Assembly: GCF_963675585.1 (NCBI RefSeq)
Contig: NZ_OY776414.1
Location: 4,219,613 to 4,283,612, forward strand
Length of the DNA: 64,000 nucleotides
Direction of reading: 5' to 3'
Origin: an uncultured Draconibacterium sp.
Lineage (GTDB): Bacteria; Bacteroidota; Bacteroidia; Bacteroidales; Prolixibacteraceae
This document shows positions 8,626 through 18,263 of this stretch, piece by piece. Position numbers and translations under genes: made by a program. The notes below the pieces were generated by a model. That model was not told the DNA's origin. It made no database searches and saw nothing but the letters and a program-made list of their open reading frames with translations. Positions within the stretch are counted from its first letter, which is position 1, and the number at the start of each line of letters is the position of its first letter.

Positions 8626-10896
8626 CTAATCGTTTGAAAAAGAATACGGAAAGTCCGATTCTTTCGTACCCCGGTTTAAGTTGGGACTCTTTCCCATTTG
8701 CAGCTTTAACTCACCTCCTGCAACAATATCACTAAAATAGATAAAGTTTTTTGAATAGACTTCACCGTTCAATTTAGCCGACTGAATGTAAACATTTTCC
8801 GGGTTGTTATTTTCAGCCCGGATCACAAACTTCTTTCCGTCTTCCAAAGTAATGGTTACTTTTTCGAAAACCGGACTTCCCAAAACATATTCTGTAGTAC
8901 CCGGACAAACACTGTAAAATCCCATCGCACTTAACACATACCACGACGAAGTTTGTCCCTGATCCTCATCGCCGGGGTAACCATTTTCGGTGGCGTTATA
9001 CAATTTGCTCATTACCGTTCGTACCCATTTCTGCGCCTTCCAGGGTTGCCCGGCATAATTGTACAAATATACCATGTGTTGAATGGGCTGATTTCCGTGT
9101 GCGTATTGACCCATGTTTGCCATTTGCATTTCTGTCATTTCGTGTATTTTTCCTCCGTAAGTCCCCACATTTACAGTATTCGGAACCGAAAAAACTGAAT
9201 CTAACTTTGTTACAAATTGCTCGTTCCCTCCCAATAAATCTACAAGTCCCATCACATCGTGAAAAACAGACCAGAGGTAATGCCAGGCATTTCCTTCGGT
9301 GAATGGTCCTCCCCATTCGTAAGGATCAAAATTTGCTTTCCAGTCTCCGGATTCATCGCGGCCGCACATAAATCCAACCGAAGGATCGAACACATTTTTG
9401 TAGTTCAAAATTTGCCGTGAAAAGATGTTTGCATAAAACGTATTACCCGTCATTTGCGCCAAAGCGGTTCCACAAAAATCATCGTAGGCATATTCGAGCG
9501 TTTTTGCCGTTGCTTCACGGTATTTTGGATACGGCACATAACCAAGTGTATAATATTCTTTCCAGCCGTGACGTCCGTTTGCCGGTCCCCACGGCCCTTT
9601 GTTGGTAGCTTCGTGATAGTAGGCCTCCAGTGCTTTCTTCGGATCAAAAGTATGAATTCCCTTTGCCCAGGCATCGGCAAACAACGAAATAGCATGATTT
9701 CCAATCATACTGCCGGCTTCGCCCGGAAACGACCAGGAAGGCAACCAGCCACATTGATCGTAAGCATCGAGCAAACCTGCTACATACCTGCCGTGCATGG
9801 TAGGATACATTAGTGCATTTAGTGGAAATTGTGCACGAAAAGTATCCCAAAAACCTGTGTCGGTGTAAATATATCCCGAGTGAATTTGTCCATCGTAAGG
9901 ACTAAAATAATACGGTTTACCGTCCTTGTCCAATTCAAAAAAAGCACGCGAAAACAAACTTGCACGAAAATAGCACGAATAAAAAGTAGCCTTCTCCGCT
10001 TCTGTTCCACCTTCCACTAAAATGCGGTTTAGGTGTTTGTTCCAAATCTCCCCCGCTGCATTTTTTGTTTCTTCCAGCGTTTTAAAATTACCAAGTTCCC
10101 GTTCCAGGTTAAGGTCTGCCTGCTCCGGACTAATGTAAGATGATGCAACCTTGGCTTGCACTTTTACTCCGTCATCAAAACGAAACCATGCACCAACTCC
10201 TTTGCCTTCTCTTTGAGTTTCGCCAGCCCATTTGTTCGTATTTTGATTTTCCCAGGTACCAAATTCACGAATGGGAGTATCAAACTGAATAACAAAGTAG
10301 TTTTTAAAATTATCAGTTAATCCACGACCATTGTGCACATACCCAACAACCCGGTTTTTCTCCGGTTCTATTTTCACCTGGCTCATTCCGGTATATCCAT
10401 CCAAAACAAGATACGATCCCCCTTTTTTGGGATAGGAAAAGCGTAAATGCACACCGCGTTCGGTGGGCGACATTTCGGCTGTAATCCGGTTATCAAGTTC
10501 TACCTTGTAGTAATTTGGTTTGGCAATTTCGTTATCGTGACTAAAAGCAGCAGCCCTTTTAAATTGATCGAGCGCCAATTCGCCGCTAACCGGCATCAAT
10601 GAAAACACACAGTAATCATTGGTCCACGAACTGCATTGATGTGCCTGTTGAAATCCACGGATGGAGTCTTTCTGGTATTGGTATTTCCAGCCGTCGCCAT
10701 TAACTCCGGTTTGGGGTGTCCAGGTATGCATTGCAAACGGCAAGGCCGTTGTTGGGTAGGTATTTCCGCGGGTTAATTCAAAGCTTGAATTCGTTCCCTG
10801 CAATGTATTCACATATTTTACAAGGTCGGCAGGGCCTTTGGCGAATGAATGAAGGGAAAATACCAGTAATATTATAAGTATCAGGTTGGTTTTCAT
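8626..10896 (-). CDS. GH92 exo-alpha-mannosidase
   Basis: 756 residues with an N-terminal signal peptide (MKTNLILIILLVFSLHSFA). Family 92 landmarks run throughout: GNTYPTTALPFAMHTWTPQ near the N-terminus, FTEGNAWHYLW with the likely general acid E534, GNQPIQHMVYLYNYAGQPW, and GDEDQGQTSSWY near the C-terminus. GH92 enzymes are calcium-dependent inverting alpha-mannosidases that trim side chains of mannans and N-glycans. It is about 43% or so similar by eye to the next GH92 gene. The motif HQCSSWTNDYC is altered from the HQPSPWINDYG seen in that paralogue, which may mean a different linkage preference. Confidence 0.93.
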   Translation of the reverse strand: MKTNLILIILLVFSLHSFAKGPADLVKYVNTLQGTNSSFELTRGNTYPTTALPFAMHTWTPQTGVNGDGWKYQYQKDSIRGFQQAHQCSSWTNDYCVFSLMPVSGELALDQFKRAAAFSHDNEIAKPNYYKVELDNRITAEMSPTERGVHLRFSYPKKGGSYLVLDGYTGMSQVKIEPEKNRVVGYVHNGRGLTDNFKNYFVIQFDTPIREFGTWENQNTNKWAGETQREGKGVGAWFRFDDGVKVQAKVASSYISPEQADLNLERELGNFKTLEETKNAAGEIWNKHLNRILVEGGTEAEKATFYSCYFRASLFSRAFFELDKDGKPYYFSPYDGQIHSGYIYTDTGFWDTFRAQFPLNALMYPTMHGRYVAGLLDAYDQCGWLPSWSFPGEAGSMIGNHAISLFADAWAKGIHTFDPKKALEAYYHEATNKGPWGPANGRHGWKEYYTLGYVPYPKYREATAKTLEYAYDDFCGTALAQMTGNTFYANIFSRQILNYKNVFDPSVGFMCGRDESGDWKANFDPYEWGGPFTEGNAWHYLWSVFHDVMGLVDLLGGNEQFVTKLDSVFSVPNTVNVGTYGGKIHEMTEMQMANMGQYAHGNQPIQHMVYLYNYAGQPWKAQKWVRTVMSKLYNATENGYPGDEDQGQTSSWYVLSAMGFYSVCPGTTEYVLGSPVFEKVTITLEDGKKFVIRAENNNPENVYIQSAKLNGEVYSKNFIYFSDIVAGGELKLQMGKSPNLNRGTKESDFPYSFSND

Positions 10897-10935
10897 GGAA
10901 TAGGTTTAATTTAAAAAGTACGAATTAGATTCCGT

Positions 10936-10974
10936 AAAAAAATATCGGGGGAGCGCTTTAAACACTCCCCCGAT
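10936..10974 (-). terminator. Strong rho-independent terminator between the two GH92 genes
   Basis: ATCGGGGGAG (10944-10953) pairs with CTCCCCCGAT (10965-10974) around an 11-base loop. On the minus strand it is followed by seven T (10936-10942). It lies 13 bases after the stop of the upstream GH92 gene, so the downstream GH92 gene is a separate unit or is expressed by read-through. Confidence 0.88.
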
Positions 10975-10986
10975 AAACTTGTAAAC

Positions 10987-13269
10987 TTATTTTTCGGTTG
11001 AAAATGAATACGGAAAATCCGATTCGTTTGTACCTCGTTTTTTATTTGGCTGGTCACCCATTTCAAAATTAATGCTTGCTCCTTTTTGCAAGTCATCGTA
11101 TTTAAAATAGTTTTTACCATACGCTTTGCCATTAAAATCGATGTTTTGAATGTAGCGGTTATCTGCGCTGTTTTTGGGTGCGTTAATTTCAATGGTTTTG
11201 CCATTTTCAAGACTTACGGTAATTTTTTTGAACAATGGAGCTCCCAACACATATTCGTCAACAGCCGGAGTAACCGGATAAAATCCCATCGAGCTAAATA
11301 CATACCATGCCGAAGTTTGACCATTGTCTTCGTCGCCACAATAACCATCGGCTTGCGGAGTGTACAAACGGTTCATAACTTCGCGCACCCATTTCTGAGT
11401 TTTCCAGGGTTCGCCGGCATAGTTGTACAAATAAATCATGTGCTGAATGGGCTGGTTGCCGTGCGCATAGTTTCCCATATTCATAATCTGCATTTCACGA
11501 ATTTCGTGAATGGTTCCGCCGTAATAACTGTCGTCGAAAATTGGAGGAACCACAAACACTGAATCCAGCATACTTACAAATTCCTTTTTGCCACCCATTA
11601 ATCCGATTAAACCTTCAATGTCGTGAAAAACCGACCAGGTGTAGTGCCAGCTGTTTCCTTCTGTAAATGCGTCGCCCCATTTAAACGGGCTAAATGGTGC
11701 CTGAAAATTACCATCTTCGTTTTTGCCACGCATTAAACTGCTTTCATTGTCGAATACATTTTTATAGTTCTGACTGCGCTCCGCAAAAATTTCAATCTCT
11801 TTCTCTGGTTTTCCAAGCTCTTTTCCAAGTTTGTAAATACAAAAATCGGCAAAAGCATATTCCAGTGTTCGGGCTACGTTTTCGTTAATACCAACGTTGT
11901 ATGGCACATATCCTAACTTGTTGTAATAGTCAACACCATAACGACCCACCGAACTCATCGGCCCTTCGTTTTCCGTGTTTTTAATCAATGCATCCCAAAG
12001 TGTTTCAATGTCGTAACCGCGGCCTCCTTTTAAGTAGGCATCTGCAATTAAAGTTGCCGAGTTTGAGCCAATCATACAATCGCGGTGGCCCGGACTTGCC
12101 CACTCGGGTAAAAAGCCACTTTCTTTGTATGCGTTTGCCAAACCTTCCTGAATTTTTTCGTTTAACGAAGGATACATCAGGTTAAAGAATGGGAACACCG
12201 CACGGAAAGTATCCCAGAAACCATTGTCGGTAAACATATAACCCGGAAGCACTTTGCCGTTGTACGGACTGTAATGAACCACATCGCCGTTTGCATCGAA
12301 CTCGTAAAATTTACGCGGGAAAAGCAATACACGGTACAAACACGAGTAGAATGTTTTTATCTGGTCGTCGGTACCGCCTTCTACGGCGATTCTCGAAAGT
12401 TCTTTGTTCCAGATTGCCTCGCCTTTGGCTTTTACTTCATCAAACGTATCGTTACCCAATTCTTTCATGTTTCGTTCGGCCTGCTCGTAACTGATGAATG
12501 ATGAAGCCACGCGTGCATGAATTTTTTCTCCTTTGCGGGTTTTAAACTGAATGGCAGCACCAACATGGTCGTCTTGTAATTCGCTCACATTTTCAAGCAC
12601 TGCATCTTTGCTCCATACTTTTGCTTCAACAAACGGTTTATCGAAAACCACCACAAAATAATTTTTGAAATTGTCGGGAACACCGCCACTGTTGCGGGTT
12701 GTGTAACCAATAATTTTATTTTCGCCTGGAATAATTTTTACGTACGAACCACGGTCAAATGCGTCAATTAAAACGCGCGACTCATTGTTTTCGGGGAAGG
12801 TAAAACGAAACATGGCAGCACGCTCGGTTGGCGTAATTTCGGTTACCACATCGTAATCGGCCAAATATACACTGTAGTAATGTGGTTTTGCTGTTTCGGC
12901 TTTGTGCGAAAACCAGCTGGCTCTTTTATTTCCTTCAATTTTTAATTCGCCGGTTAAAGGGAAAAGCGAAAACTGACCGTAATCGTTTATCCACGGACTT
13001 GGCTGGTGGGTTTGTTTAAAACCCTGAATTTTATCGGCATCGTAACCGTACACCCAACCGTTGCCCATTTCGTTGGTTTGGGGAGTCCAGAAATTCATCC
13101 CCCATGGCAATGCAATGGCTGGATATGTATTCCCATTTGAAAGTTTAAACTCTGAATCTGTTCCCATTAATGTATTCACATAATCCACGGGTTGCATGTT
13201 TTGAGCCTGTACCAACGATACAAAAAGGCTAAAAAACAGTACCATCGAAATAAATCTTACTTTTCTCAT
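10987..13269 (-). CDS. GH92 exo-alpha-mannosidase, second copy
   Basis: 760 residues from the ATG at 13269; the frame extends upstream to 13317 but that would cover a promoter-like box. A signal peptide (MRKVRFISMVLFFSLFVSLVQAQ) exports it. Motifs: GNTYPAIALPWGMNFWTPQ, HQPSPWINDYGQFSLFP, FTEGNSWHYTW with likely acid E537, GNQPIQHMIYLYNYAGEPW and GDEDNGQTSAWY. It has every conserved GH92 block and should be active. Together with GH76 and the other GH92 it forms the alpha-mannan part of this region. Both copies carry GNQP where many GH92 enzymes have GNEP. Confidence 0.93.
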   Translation of the reverse strand: MRKVRFISMVLFFSLFVSLVQAQNMQPVDYVNTLMGTDSEFKLSNGNTYPAIALPWGMNFWTPQTNEMGNGWVYGYDADKIQGFKQTHQPSPWINDYGQFSLFPLTGELKIEGNKRASWFSHKAETAKPHYYSVYLADYDVVTEITPTERAAMFRFTFPENNESRVLIDAFDRGSYVKIIPGENKIIGYTTRNSGGVPDNFKNYFVVVFDKPFVEAKVWSKDAVLENVSELQDDHVGAAIQFKTRKGEKIHARVASSFISYEQAERNMKELGNDTFDEVKAKGEAIWNKELSRIAVEGGTDDQIKTFYSCLYRVLLFPRKFYEFDANGDVVHYSPYNGKVLPGYMFTDNGFWDTFRAVFPFFNLMYPSLNEKIQEGLANAYKESGFLPEWASPGHRDCMIGSNSATLIADAYLKGGRGYDIETLWDALIKNTENEGPMSSVGRYGVDYYNKLGYVPYNVGINENVARTLEYAFADFCIYKLGKELGKPEKEIEIFAERSQNYKNVFDNESSLMRGKNEDGNFQAPFSPFKWGDAFTEGNSWHYTWSVFHDIEGLIGLMGGKKEFVSMLDSVFVVPPIFDDSYYGGTIHEIREMQIMNMGNYAHGNQPIQHMIYLYNYAGEPWKTQKWVREVMNRLYTPQADGYCGDEDNGQTSAWYVFSSMGFYPVTPAVDEYVLGAPLFKKITVSLENGKTIEINAPKNSADNRYIQNIDFNGKAYGKNYFKYDDLQKGASINFEMGDQPNKKRGTNESDFPYSFSTEK

Positions 13270-13303
13270 AACTTTTAGTGATTTTAAAAAAGGGAAATCC
13301 CCG

Positions 13304-13338
13304 CAAATATAATTCACGGAGATTTCTTTCCTTACAAA
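13304..13338 (-). promoter_or_regulatory. Bacteroidota-type promoter for second GH92
   Basis: On the minus strand TATATTTG (13304-13311) matches the -7 consensus TAnnTTTG exactly. A TTTG (-33 like, 13335-13338) lies 23 bases further upstream, slightly longer than usual. It gives a leader of about 30 bases before the ATG at 13269 and argues for a GH92 transcript separate from the GH2 operon. Confidence 0.5.
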
Positions 13339-13362
13339 AAAACTATTAAATAAATCTAAACT

Positions 13363-15174
13363 CTACTCATTTAAAGCGTTCACAATCTTCTGATTCATTT
13401 TACGAAGGCGGTCTTCTTCCAGTTTTATCACCTTTCTGTCGTAGGTCATCAAACCATTTATTTCGCCTTCAACATCAGTAGTCTGTGTGTAAACACCGGC
13501 TGAAAATCCGGCTTTTATCATTTTATAAAGCTCCTCGCCATACTTCACATATTCGTCGGTAACTTCTTTCGAATTCTTAAACTGAACATAGCCCCAGTTG
13601 CGGTCGGTGGCCCAAAGGTGTCCTTGAAGCGCCAAACCAATTCCGCCGTATTCGCCCAAAACAGTTGCGCGCTGTGCATCGTACAAATACATTCCCGGTC
13701 CAGGATAATTGTGCAAATCGAGCATATCGCCGGTGGTGTAGAAATTACCGCCACTGGCAGGGTTTACCAAACGACTTGGGTCGTAAGCTTTTGTCCACTC
13801 TGCAATTTCTTCGGTTTTAAACTGTCCCCAGGCTTCGTTAAACGGTACCCAGCAAACAATCGATGGATTTGAATACAGGTAATCCATAATTCCTTTCCAC
13901 TCGGCGCGGTAATTGGCTTCCGATTCGGCACTTCTAATCAACTCGGTTCCTGTAAAATACTCGTGGTTTTGCCAACGTGGCGAACGGTCACCGCTTGGCA
14001 TGTCCTGCCAAACCAGCATTCCCATTTTATCGCAATGTGTGTACCAGCGTGCCGGCTCCACTTTTACGTGTTTGCGAATCATGTTAAATCCGAAATCTTT
14101 GGTTTTCTGAATGTCGTATTTTAAAGCTTCATCGCTTGGCGCAGTGTACAATCCATCGGGCCACCAGCCCTGATCGAGCGGGCCAAACTGAAACTGGTCC
14201 TTGTTGTTCAACTGCAGACGAACAATGCCGTTTTCGTCTCTTTTTGTTGAAATTTTACGCATGGCAAAATAGCTGTCTACCGCATCAACTACTTTCCCGT
14301 TACTCATCAGTTTAATTTTCAGATCGTACAAAAACGGATTTTCGGTGTCCCATAATTTTGCTTCCGGAACAGGAATTTCAAGTGCCTGGCAAGTAGATGC
14401 TTTTGCACTTGCAACCTGCTTGTTACCATCCATTACAAGCACTTCGTACACATCGGCGTAAGCCGTATTTTTTGTGATCAACTCAACCGTAACGCGCTGA
14501 TTGTCGATGTCGGGAGTAGTGCGAACGGTTTCGATGTATTTTTCGGCAACCGGCTCCAACCAAACGGTTTGCCAGATACCGCTAACAGGAGTGTACCAGA
14601 TTCCTTCGGGCTTACTCACCTGTTTTCCGCGTGGCTGATATCCTTTATCCGACGGGTCCCAAACTTTTACTACCACTTCCTGCTCGCCCGATTTATTCAA
14701 AAAGGGAGTTACATTAAACGAAAATGGCGTATATCCGCCTTTGTGCGTTCCCACTTTTATTCCGTTAATCCAGATGTCTGATTTCCAGTCTACAGCTCCA
14801 AAGTGCAGCAAAATGGTTTTGCCTTTCCAGGTTGAAGGAACAGTAAACGAACGTTTGTACCACAATTCATTTTCGGCACCAAGTGTTTTCTGCACTCCCG
14901 AAAGACTTGATTCAACAGCAAAAGGAACTAAAATTTCACCATCGAAGTTTTCAGGTTGTGCTGCTCCGGTTTTGGTAATGGCATACTCCCAAAGTCCGTT
15001 CATGTTTTGCCAGTCGCCACGTTCCATAATTGGACGAGGGTATTCGGGAAGAACATTGTTTGCATCTATTTTTTCGGCCCAGGCCGTTTTAATTTTTTCG
15101 CCTGCCGGCTTCCACTGTGCAAAAGCAGTTATACACAGCAATCCTAAAACAAGGAATGTTAAAGTCCTTTTCAT
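13363..15174 (-). CDS. GH2 family glycosidase (beta-galactosidase/glucuronidase-like)
   Basis: 603 residues with a cleavable signal peptide ending near AFA-Q. Domain order: N-terminal jelly-roll (about 45-190, GLWEYAITK, LHFGAVDWKSDIWINGIKVGTH), an immunoglobulin-like domain, then a TIM barrel. The catalytic acid/base is E447 in FNEAWG and the nucleophile is E508 in GEYGG. The protein is short for GH2, lacking the C-terminal domains of LacZ. Activity could be beta-galactosidase, beta-glucuronidase or alpha-L-arabinopyranosidase, which the family does not settle. It follows the GH127 gene by 42 bases with no terminator between, so it is likely in the same operon. Confidence 0.88.
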   Translation of the reverse strand: MKRTLTFLVLGLLCITAFAQWKPAGEKIKTAWAEKIDANNVLPEYPRPIMERGDWQNMNGLWEYAITKTGAAQPENFDGEILVPFAVESSLSGVQKTLGAENELWYKRSFTVPSTWKGKTILLHFGAVDWKSDIWINGIKVGTHKGGYTPFSFNVTPFLNKSGEQEVVVKVWDPSDKGYQPRGKQVSKPEGIWYTPVSGIWQTVWLEPVAEKYIETVRTTPDIDNQRVTVELITKNTAYADVYEVLVMDGNKQVASAKASTCQALEIPVPEAKLWDTENPFLYDLKIKLMSNGKVVDAVDSYFAMRKISTKRDENGIVRLQLNNKDQFQFGPLDQGWWPDGLYTAPSDEALKYDIQKTKDFGFNMIRKHVKVEPARWYTHCDKMGMLVWQDMPSGDRSPRWQNHEYFTGTELIRSAESEANYRAEWKGIMDYLYSNPSIVCWVPFNEAWGQFKTEEIAEWTKAYDPSRLVNPASGGNFYTTGDMLDLHNYPGPGMYLYDAQRATVLGEYGGIGLALQGHLWATDRNWGYVQFKNSKEVTDEYVKYGEELYKMIKAGFSAGVYTQTTDVEGEINGLMTYDRKVIKLEEDRLRKMNQKIVNALNE

Positions 15175-15216
15175 TACTTTTCTATTTTATTTAGTTGATT
15201 GATTATTTCTATTTCT

Positions 15217-17223
15217 TTACTGATTATATACCGGAAATTGTGAGATCCTTAAAGTTGTGCAACCATAAGGAATCAACTGAATTTCCTCTTCTGTTTTTTC
15301 CACCAAACGATATGGCCACGCAGGTGAAGGTGTTTTTCCAGCCATGTTTCTTTCCTCTTTCCAAAGGGGCAAACGACGGGCTTTTGTTGTAAGCGTAATC
15401 GGAGCATTTTCCAGGTTCCACGGATTGGCTTCCACTTTATCGGCTACTTCAATTTTAAAATCTGAATTACGAACCGTTTGTTCCCAAATGGCATAATTCC
15501 AGGGCGATTTTGGAAGAACTTCCCAAAAAGTATCGTCGTAATTTTCCTTTGTTACTTCGCGCCACTCTTCTTTAATTTTTAAGGCATACACCAGCGGCCC
15601 GCGCTCAATTCCCAGCGACATTTCGTGCCAGTACGAAAACCTGAAATCCATGCTCAGATTCAATTCCACTTTATCACCCGATTTCCATTTACGGTTTAAA
15701 ACCACAATGCCATTTTCAGGCACTACTTCCTGAACCGTTCCGTTAACGGCTATTTTTGCCGATTTGCACCATTCAGGAATTCGCAAATGAAACGGAAAGT
15801 TTACTTCTGTGGCCGTTTCAATTTTAAAGTTGATATTTTCTTTGAATGGATAATCAGTTGTTTCGGTAATTGTAACCTGCTGCCCGCCGGCTACTTTTGC
15901 AGTAACTTTAGTGGGTCCGTAAACGAGTGCTGCAATGCCGTTGTCGGCAGTTGCATACCAGGTGTTTTGTACAAATTTTGGCCAGCCCTGGTGCATATTT
16001 GTTAAACAGCAAGGGTAACCTGTAGTTGTTCCAAATACGTTTCTTCCTTCACGATCGTTAAAGAAATTACGTTCATCGTCGCTAACTTTTATCTGATTTG
16101 CCTGCTGAAAATACTGTTTGCGCATGTAATCGTCGGTGCTTTGCGTTGGCAACACGTTGTAAGCGATTTTCTCCAGGTAATCGGCGTAATACACATCGCC
16201 GGTAATTGGGATACTGTTTTCGAAACAAAACATCATTTCTACAGCCGAACACAACTCGGAGCCCTGCGTTGGATCGTTCCCGTGCAAACGTTCGTCGCCG
16301 CCGTACATTCCGTTTACAAATCCATGGCAATCTTTTAACGCCAAAAGACCTTTTTTTACCGACTCCAGGTATTTTTCTTCAGGATGTTGCTGGTAATAAA
16401 TAATGGGCTCCTTTAATCCCTGCGCCACATTTACACAATGCAATTCGGGCAGCGGATTTAGCGTACGAATTACATTTCCCGAATAAACACCGGTCCAGTC
16501 ATAGGTTTGCTGATGAATAATTTCGGCCAGATCGAGCAAATATTTTTCTTTGGTGATGTTGTACAACCAGTAAACAACCGCCAGGTTATCGCCACCGCGA
16601 CGGTTTGCCCAAAATGTTACATAGCCAAGTTCGTTTACAGGTAACATTTTTAACTGGTACCTGAAATACTTATCCATTAAAGTGAGTACTCTTTCGTCTT
16701 GCGTGGCCATGTAATATTGCTGCAATACTTTCAACATCACCATTTTTGGCCACCAGTCGTTTCGCATTCCCTGCTGTGTTCCCGGAATTTCTTCGTAATT
16801 TTCCGGCAATGGGCGCGGACCAAAATAACCGTCTTCCTGCTGGTTATTAATGCTCCATTCAATCCATTTTTGAGCTTTGGCTTTAAGGGCATCATCATTT
16901 AAAAGATAAGCCAACGGCACTAAACCGTCGAGCCAGTAAGGGCCACGTTCCCAGCCATCGCCGGTTCCGCCCAGCCAGCCATTGTTATCGCCACAAACCA
17001 ATTCGTAAACACTGTCCAGCGTTCCGGTTAAACCCTCTGCCTGAATTTTAAGCATTTCGTGCAAAAATCCTTCGGCCTGAATAGCACCAATGGGTAAAGC
17101 GGTGTATGGTTGTGCGCTTAATGGAGCCTGGTTGGTTATGTAGTATTGATTTCTTTTTTCTTTTCCGAACGAAACAAAAAAGAGCAAAATAAATGCAAAC
17201 GTAAGGATACAAATATGTTTCAT
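15217..17223 (-). CDS. GH127-like (DUF1680) beta-L-arabinofuranosidase, divergent form
   Basis: 668 residues with a signal peptide (LTFAFILLFFVSFG). It has the (alpha/alpha)6-barrel features of DUF1680: WLGGTGDGWERGPYWLDGL, and the pattern ELC (E323, C325) and CC (C405, C406). These match the Glu/Cys set that binds zinc in the beta-L-arabinofuranosidase HypBA1, whose nucleophile is a Cys. It differs in length and N-terminus from the other GH127-type protein encoded at 20634-22490 and may belong to a related family such as GH146. Position between GH43 and GH2 supports a role in arabinofuranose or similar furanose release. Confidence 0.8.
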   Translation of the reverse strand: MKHICILTFAFILLFFVSFGKEKRNQYYITNQAPLSAQPYTALPIGAIQAEGFLHEMLKIQAEGLTGTLDSVYELVCGDNNGWLGGTGDGWERGPYWLDGLVPLAYLLNDDALKAKAQKWIEWSINNQQEDGYFGPRPLPENYEEIPGTQQGMRNDWWPKMVMLKVLQQYYMATQDERVLTLMDKYFRYQLKMLPVNELGYVTFWANRRGGDNLAVVYWLYNITKEKYLLDLAEIIHQQTYDWTGVYSGNVIRTLNPLPELHCVNVAQGLKEPIIYYQQHPEEKYLESVKKGLLALKDCHGFVNGMYGGDERLHGNDPTQGSELCSAVEMMFCFENSIPITGDVYYADYLEKIAYNVLPTQSTDDYMRKQYFQQANQIKVSDDERNFFNDREGRNVFGTTTGYPCCLTNMHQGWPKFVQNTWYATADNGIAALVYGPTKVTAKVAGGQQVTITETTDYPFKENINFKIETATEVNFPFHLRIPEWCKSAKIAVNGTVQEVVPENGIVVLNRKWKSGDKVELNLSMDFRFSYWHEMSLGIERGPLVYALKIKEEWREVTKENYDDTFWEVLPKSPWNYAIWEQTVRNSDFKIEVADKVEANPWNLENAPITLTTKARRLPLWKEERNMAGKTPSPAWPYRLVEKTEEEIQLIPYGCTTLRISQFPVYNQ

Positions 17224-17251
17224 TGGTTTAAGTTATTGTACGTTCCGAATT

Positions 17252-18244
17252 CTATTTTACAGTTTTCGCTTTTACTCCTTCGAAAGTAATTTTTACCGGT
17301 TTTATCGTCCCGTCATCGTCGAAGTACATTCGATCGATACAGGTTTCGCGGTGATTACCATCGGTTTCTCCTAAAGGTCTACGATGATATACGATATAAT
17401 ACTCATCGCTACCCGGAATATTTATTACAGAATGATGCCCAGCACCAGTTGCCACATTCGGATCCTGTTTAAGAATTTTCCCGATACGTTTGAAAGGGCC
17501 AAACGGCGAATCGGCGATGGCGTAAGCCACACTGTAATCAGGACCGGTCCAGCCGCCTTCGCTCCACATAAAATAATATTTACCGTTGCGGATAAACATA
17601 AACGGCCCTTCAACATAACCTTCGGGTGTAATTTCCTTAAATACAGTACCGTCTTCAAAAGGCACAAATCCGGTAAAATCATCTTTTAACTTTACAATGT
17701 TACAATGTCTCCACCCTCCGTAAATCATATAATACTGTCCGTCTTTGTCATGAAAAACAAACTGATCTATGGGTTGCGCACCGTTGTGAAATTTGTCGAG
17801 AAGCGGTTTTCCCAGGTAATCGCGGTACGGGCCGCCGGGCTTGTCTGAAATACCGATTCCAATTCCACCTTCTTCATCGTCGCTTTGAATATCGTTGGCA
17901 GCAAAAAACAAAAAGTAATTCTCGCCCTTTTTGATAATTGCCGGTGCCCACATTGCTTTGTTGGCCCATTTTACTTCGTCAGTATCAATTATCGAAGCAT
18001 GTTTTTTCCAGGTCACCAAATCTTTTGAAGAAAAGGCATCCATAAAAATCTGTTCTTCGTATGGAGCTGAATAGGTTGGGAAAATCCAGTATTCATCGTC
18101 AAAAACAATCCCTTCGGGATCGGCATACCAACCTTCAAAAACAGGATTGTGGTTGTTGCCTGTGCGTTTTTGAGCAAAACTGTTCGAAAACAAACACACG
18201 AAAACGAGTGCCAGCGTTAGTGTTGTAATTTTTTTGATCGTCAT
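17252..18244 (-). CDS. GH43 family glycosidase
   Basis: 330 residues, secreted (signal peptide ending SFA-Q). It is a single five-bladed propeller with the three GH43 carboxylates: base D42 in YADPEG, a middle Asp in PIDQFVF and the acid Glu in VEGPFMF. No accessory domain is present. Family activities include alpha-L-arabinofuranosidase, beta-xylosidase, endo-arabinanase and beta-galactofuranosidase, and the sequence alone does not choose. The gene lies 19 bases downstream of another GH43 gene and 28 bases upstream of the GH127-like gene, so it is firmly inside an operon. Confidence 0.9.
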   Translation of the reverse strand: MTIKKITTLTLALVFVCLFSNSFAQKRTGNNHNPVFEGWYADPEGIVFDDEYWIFPTYSAPYEEQIFMDAFSSKDLVTWKKHASIIDTDEVKWANKAMWAPAIIKKGENYFLFFAANDIQSDDEEGGIGIGISDKPGGPYRDYLGKPLLDKFHNGAQPIDQFVFHDKDGQYYMIYGGWRHCNIVKLKDDFTGFVPFEDGTVFKEITPEGYVEGPFMFIRNGKYYFMWSEGGWTGPDYSVAYAIADSPFGPFKRIGKILKQDPNVATGAGHHSVINIPGSDEYYIVYHRRPLGETDGNHRETCIDRMYFDDDGTIKPVKITFEGVKAKTVK

Positions 18245-18263
18245 ATTTTTTAGGTTTAATGTT

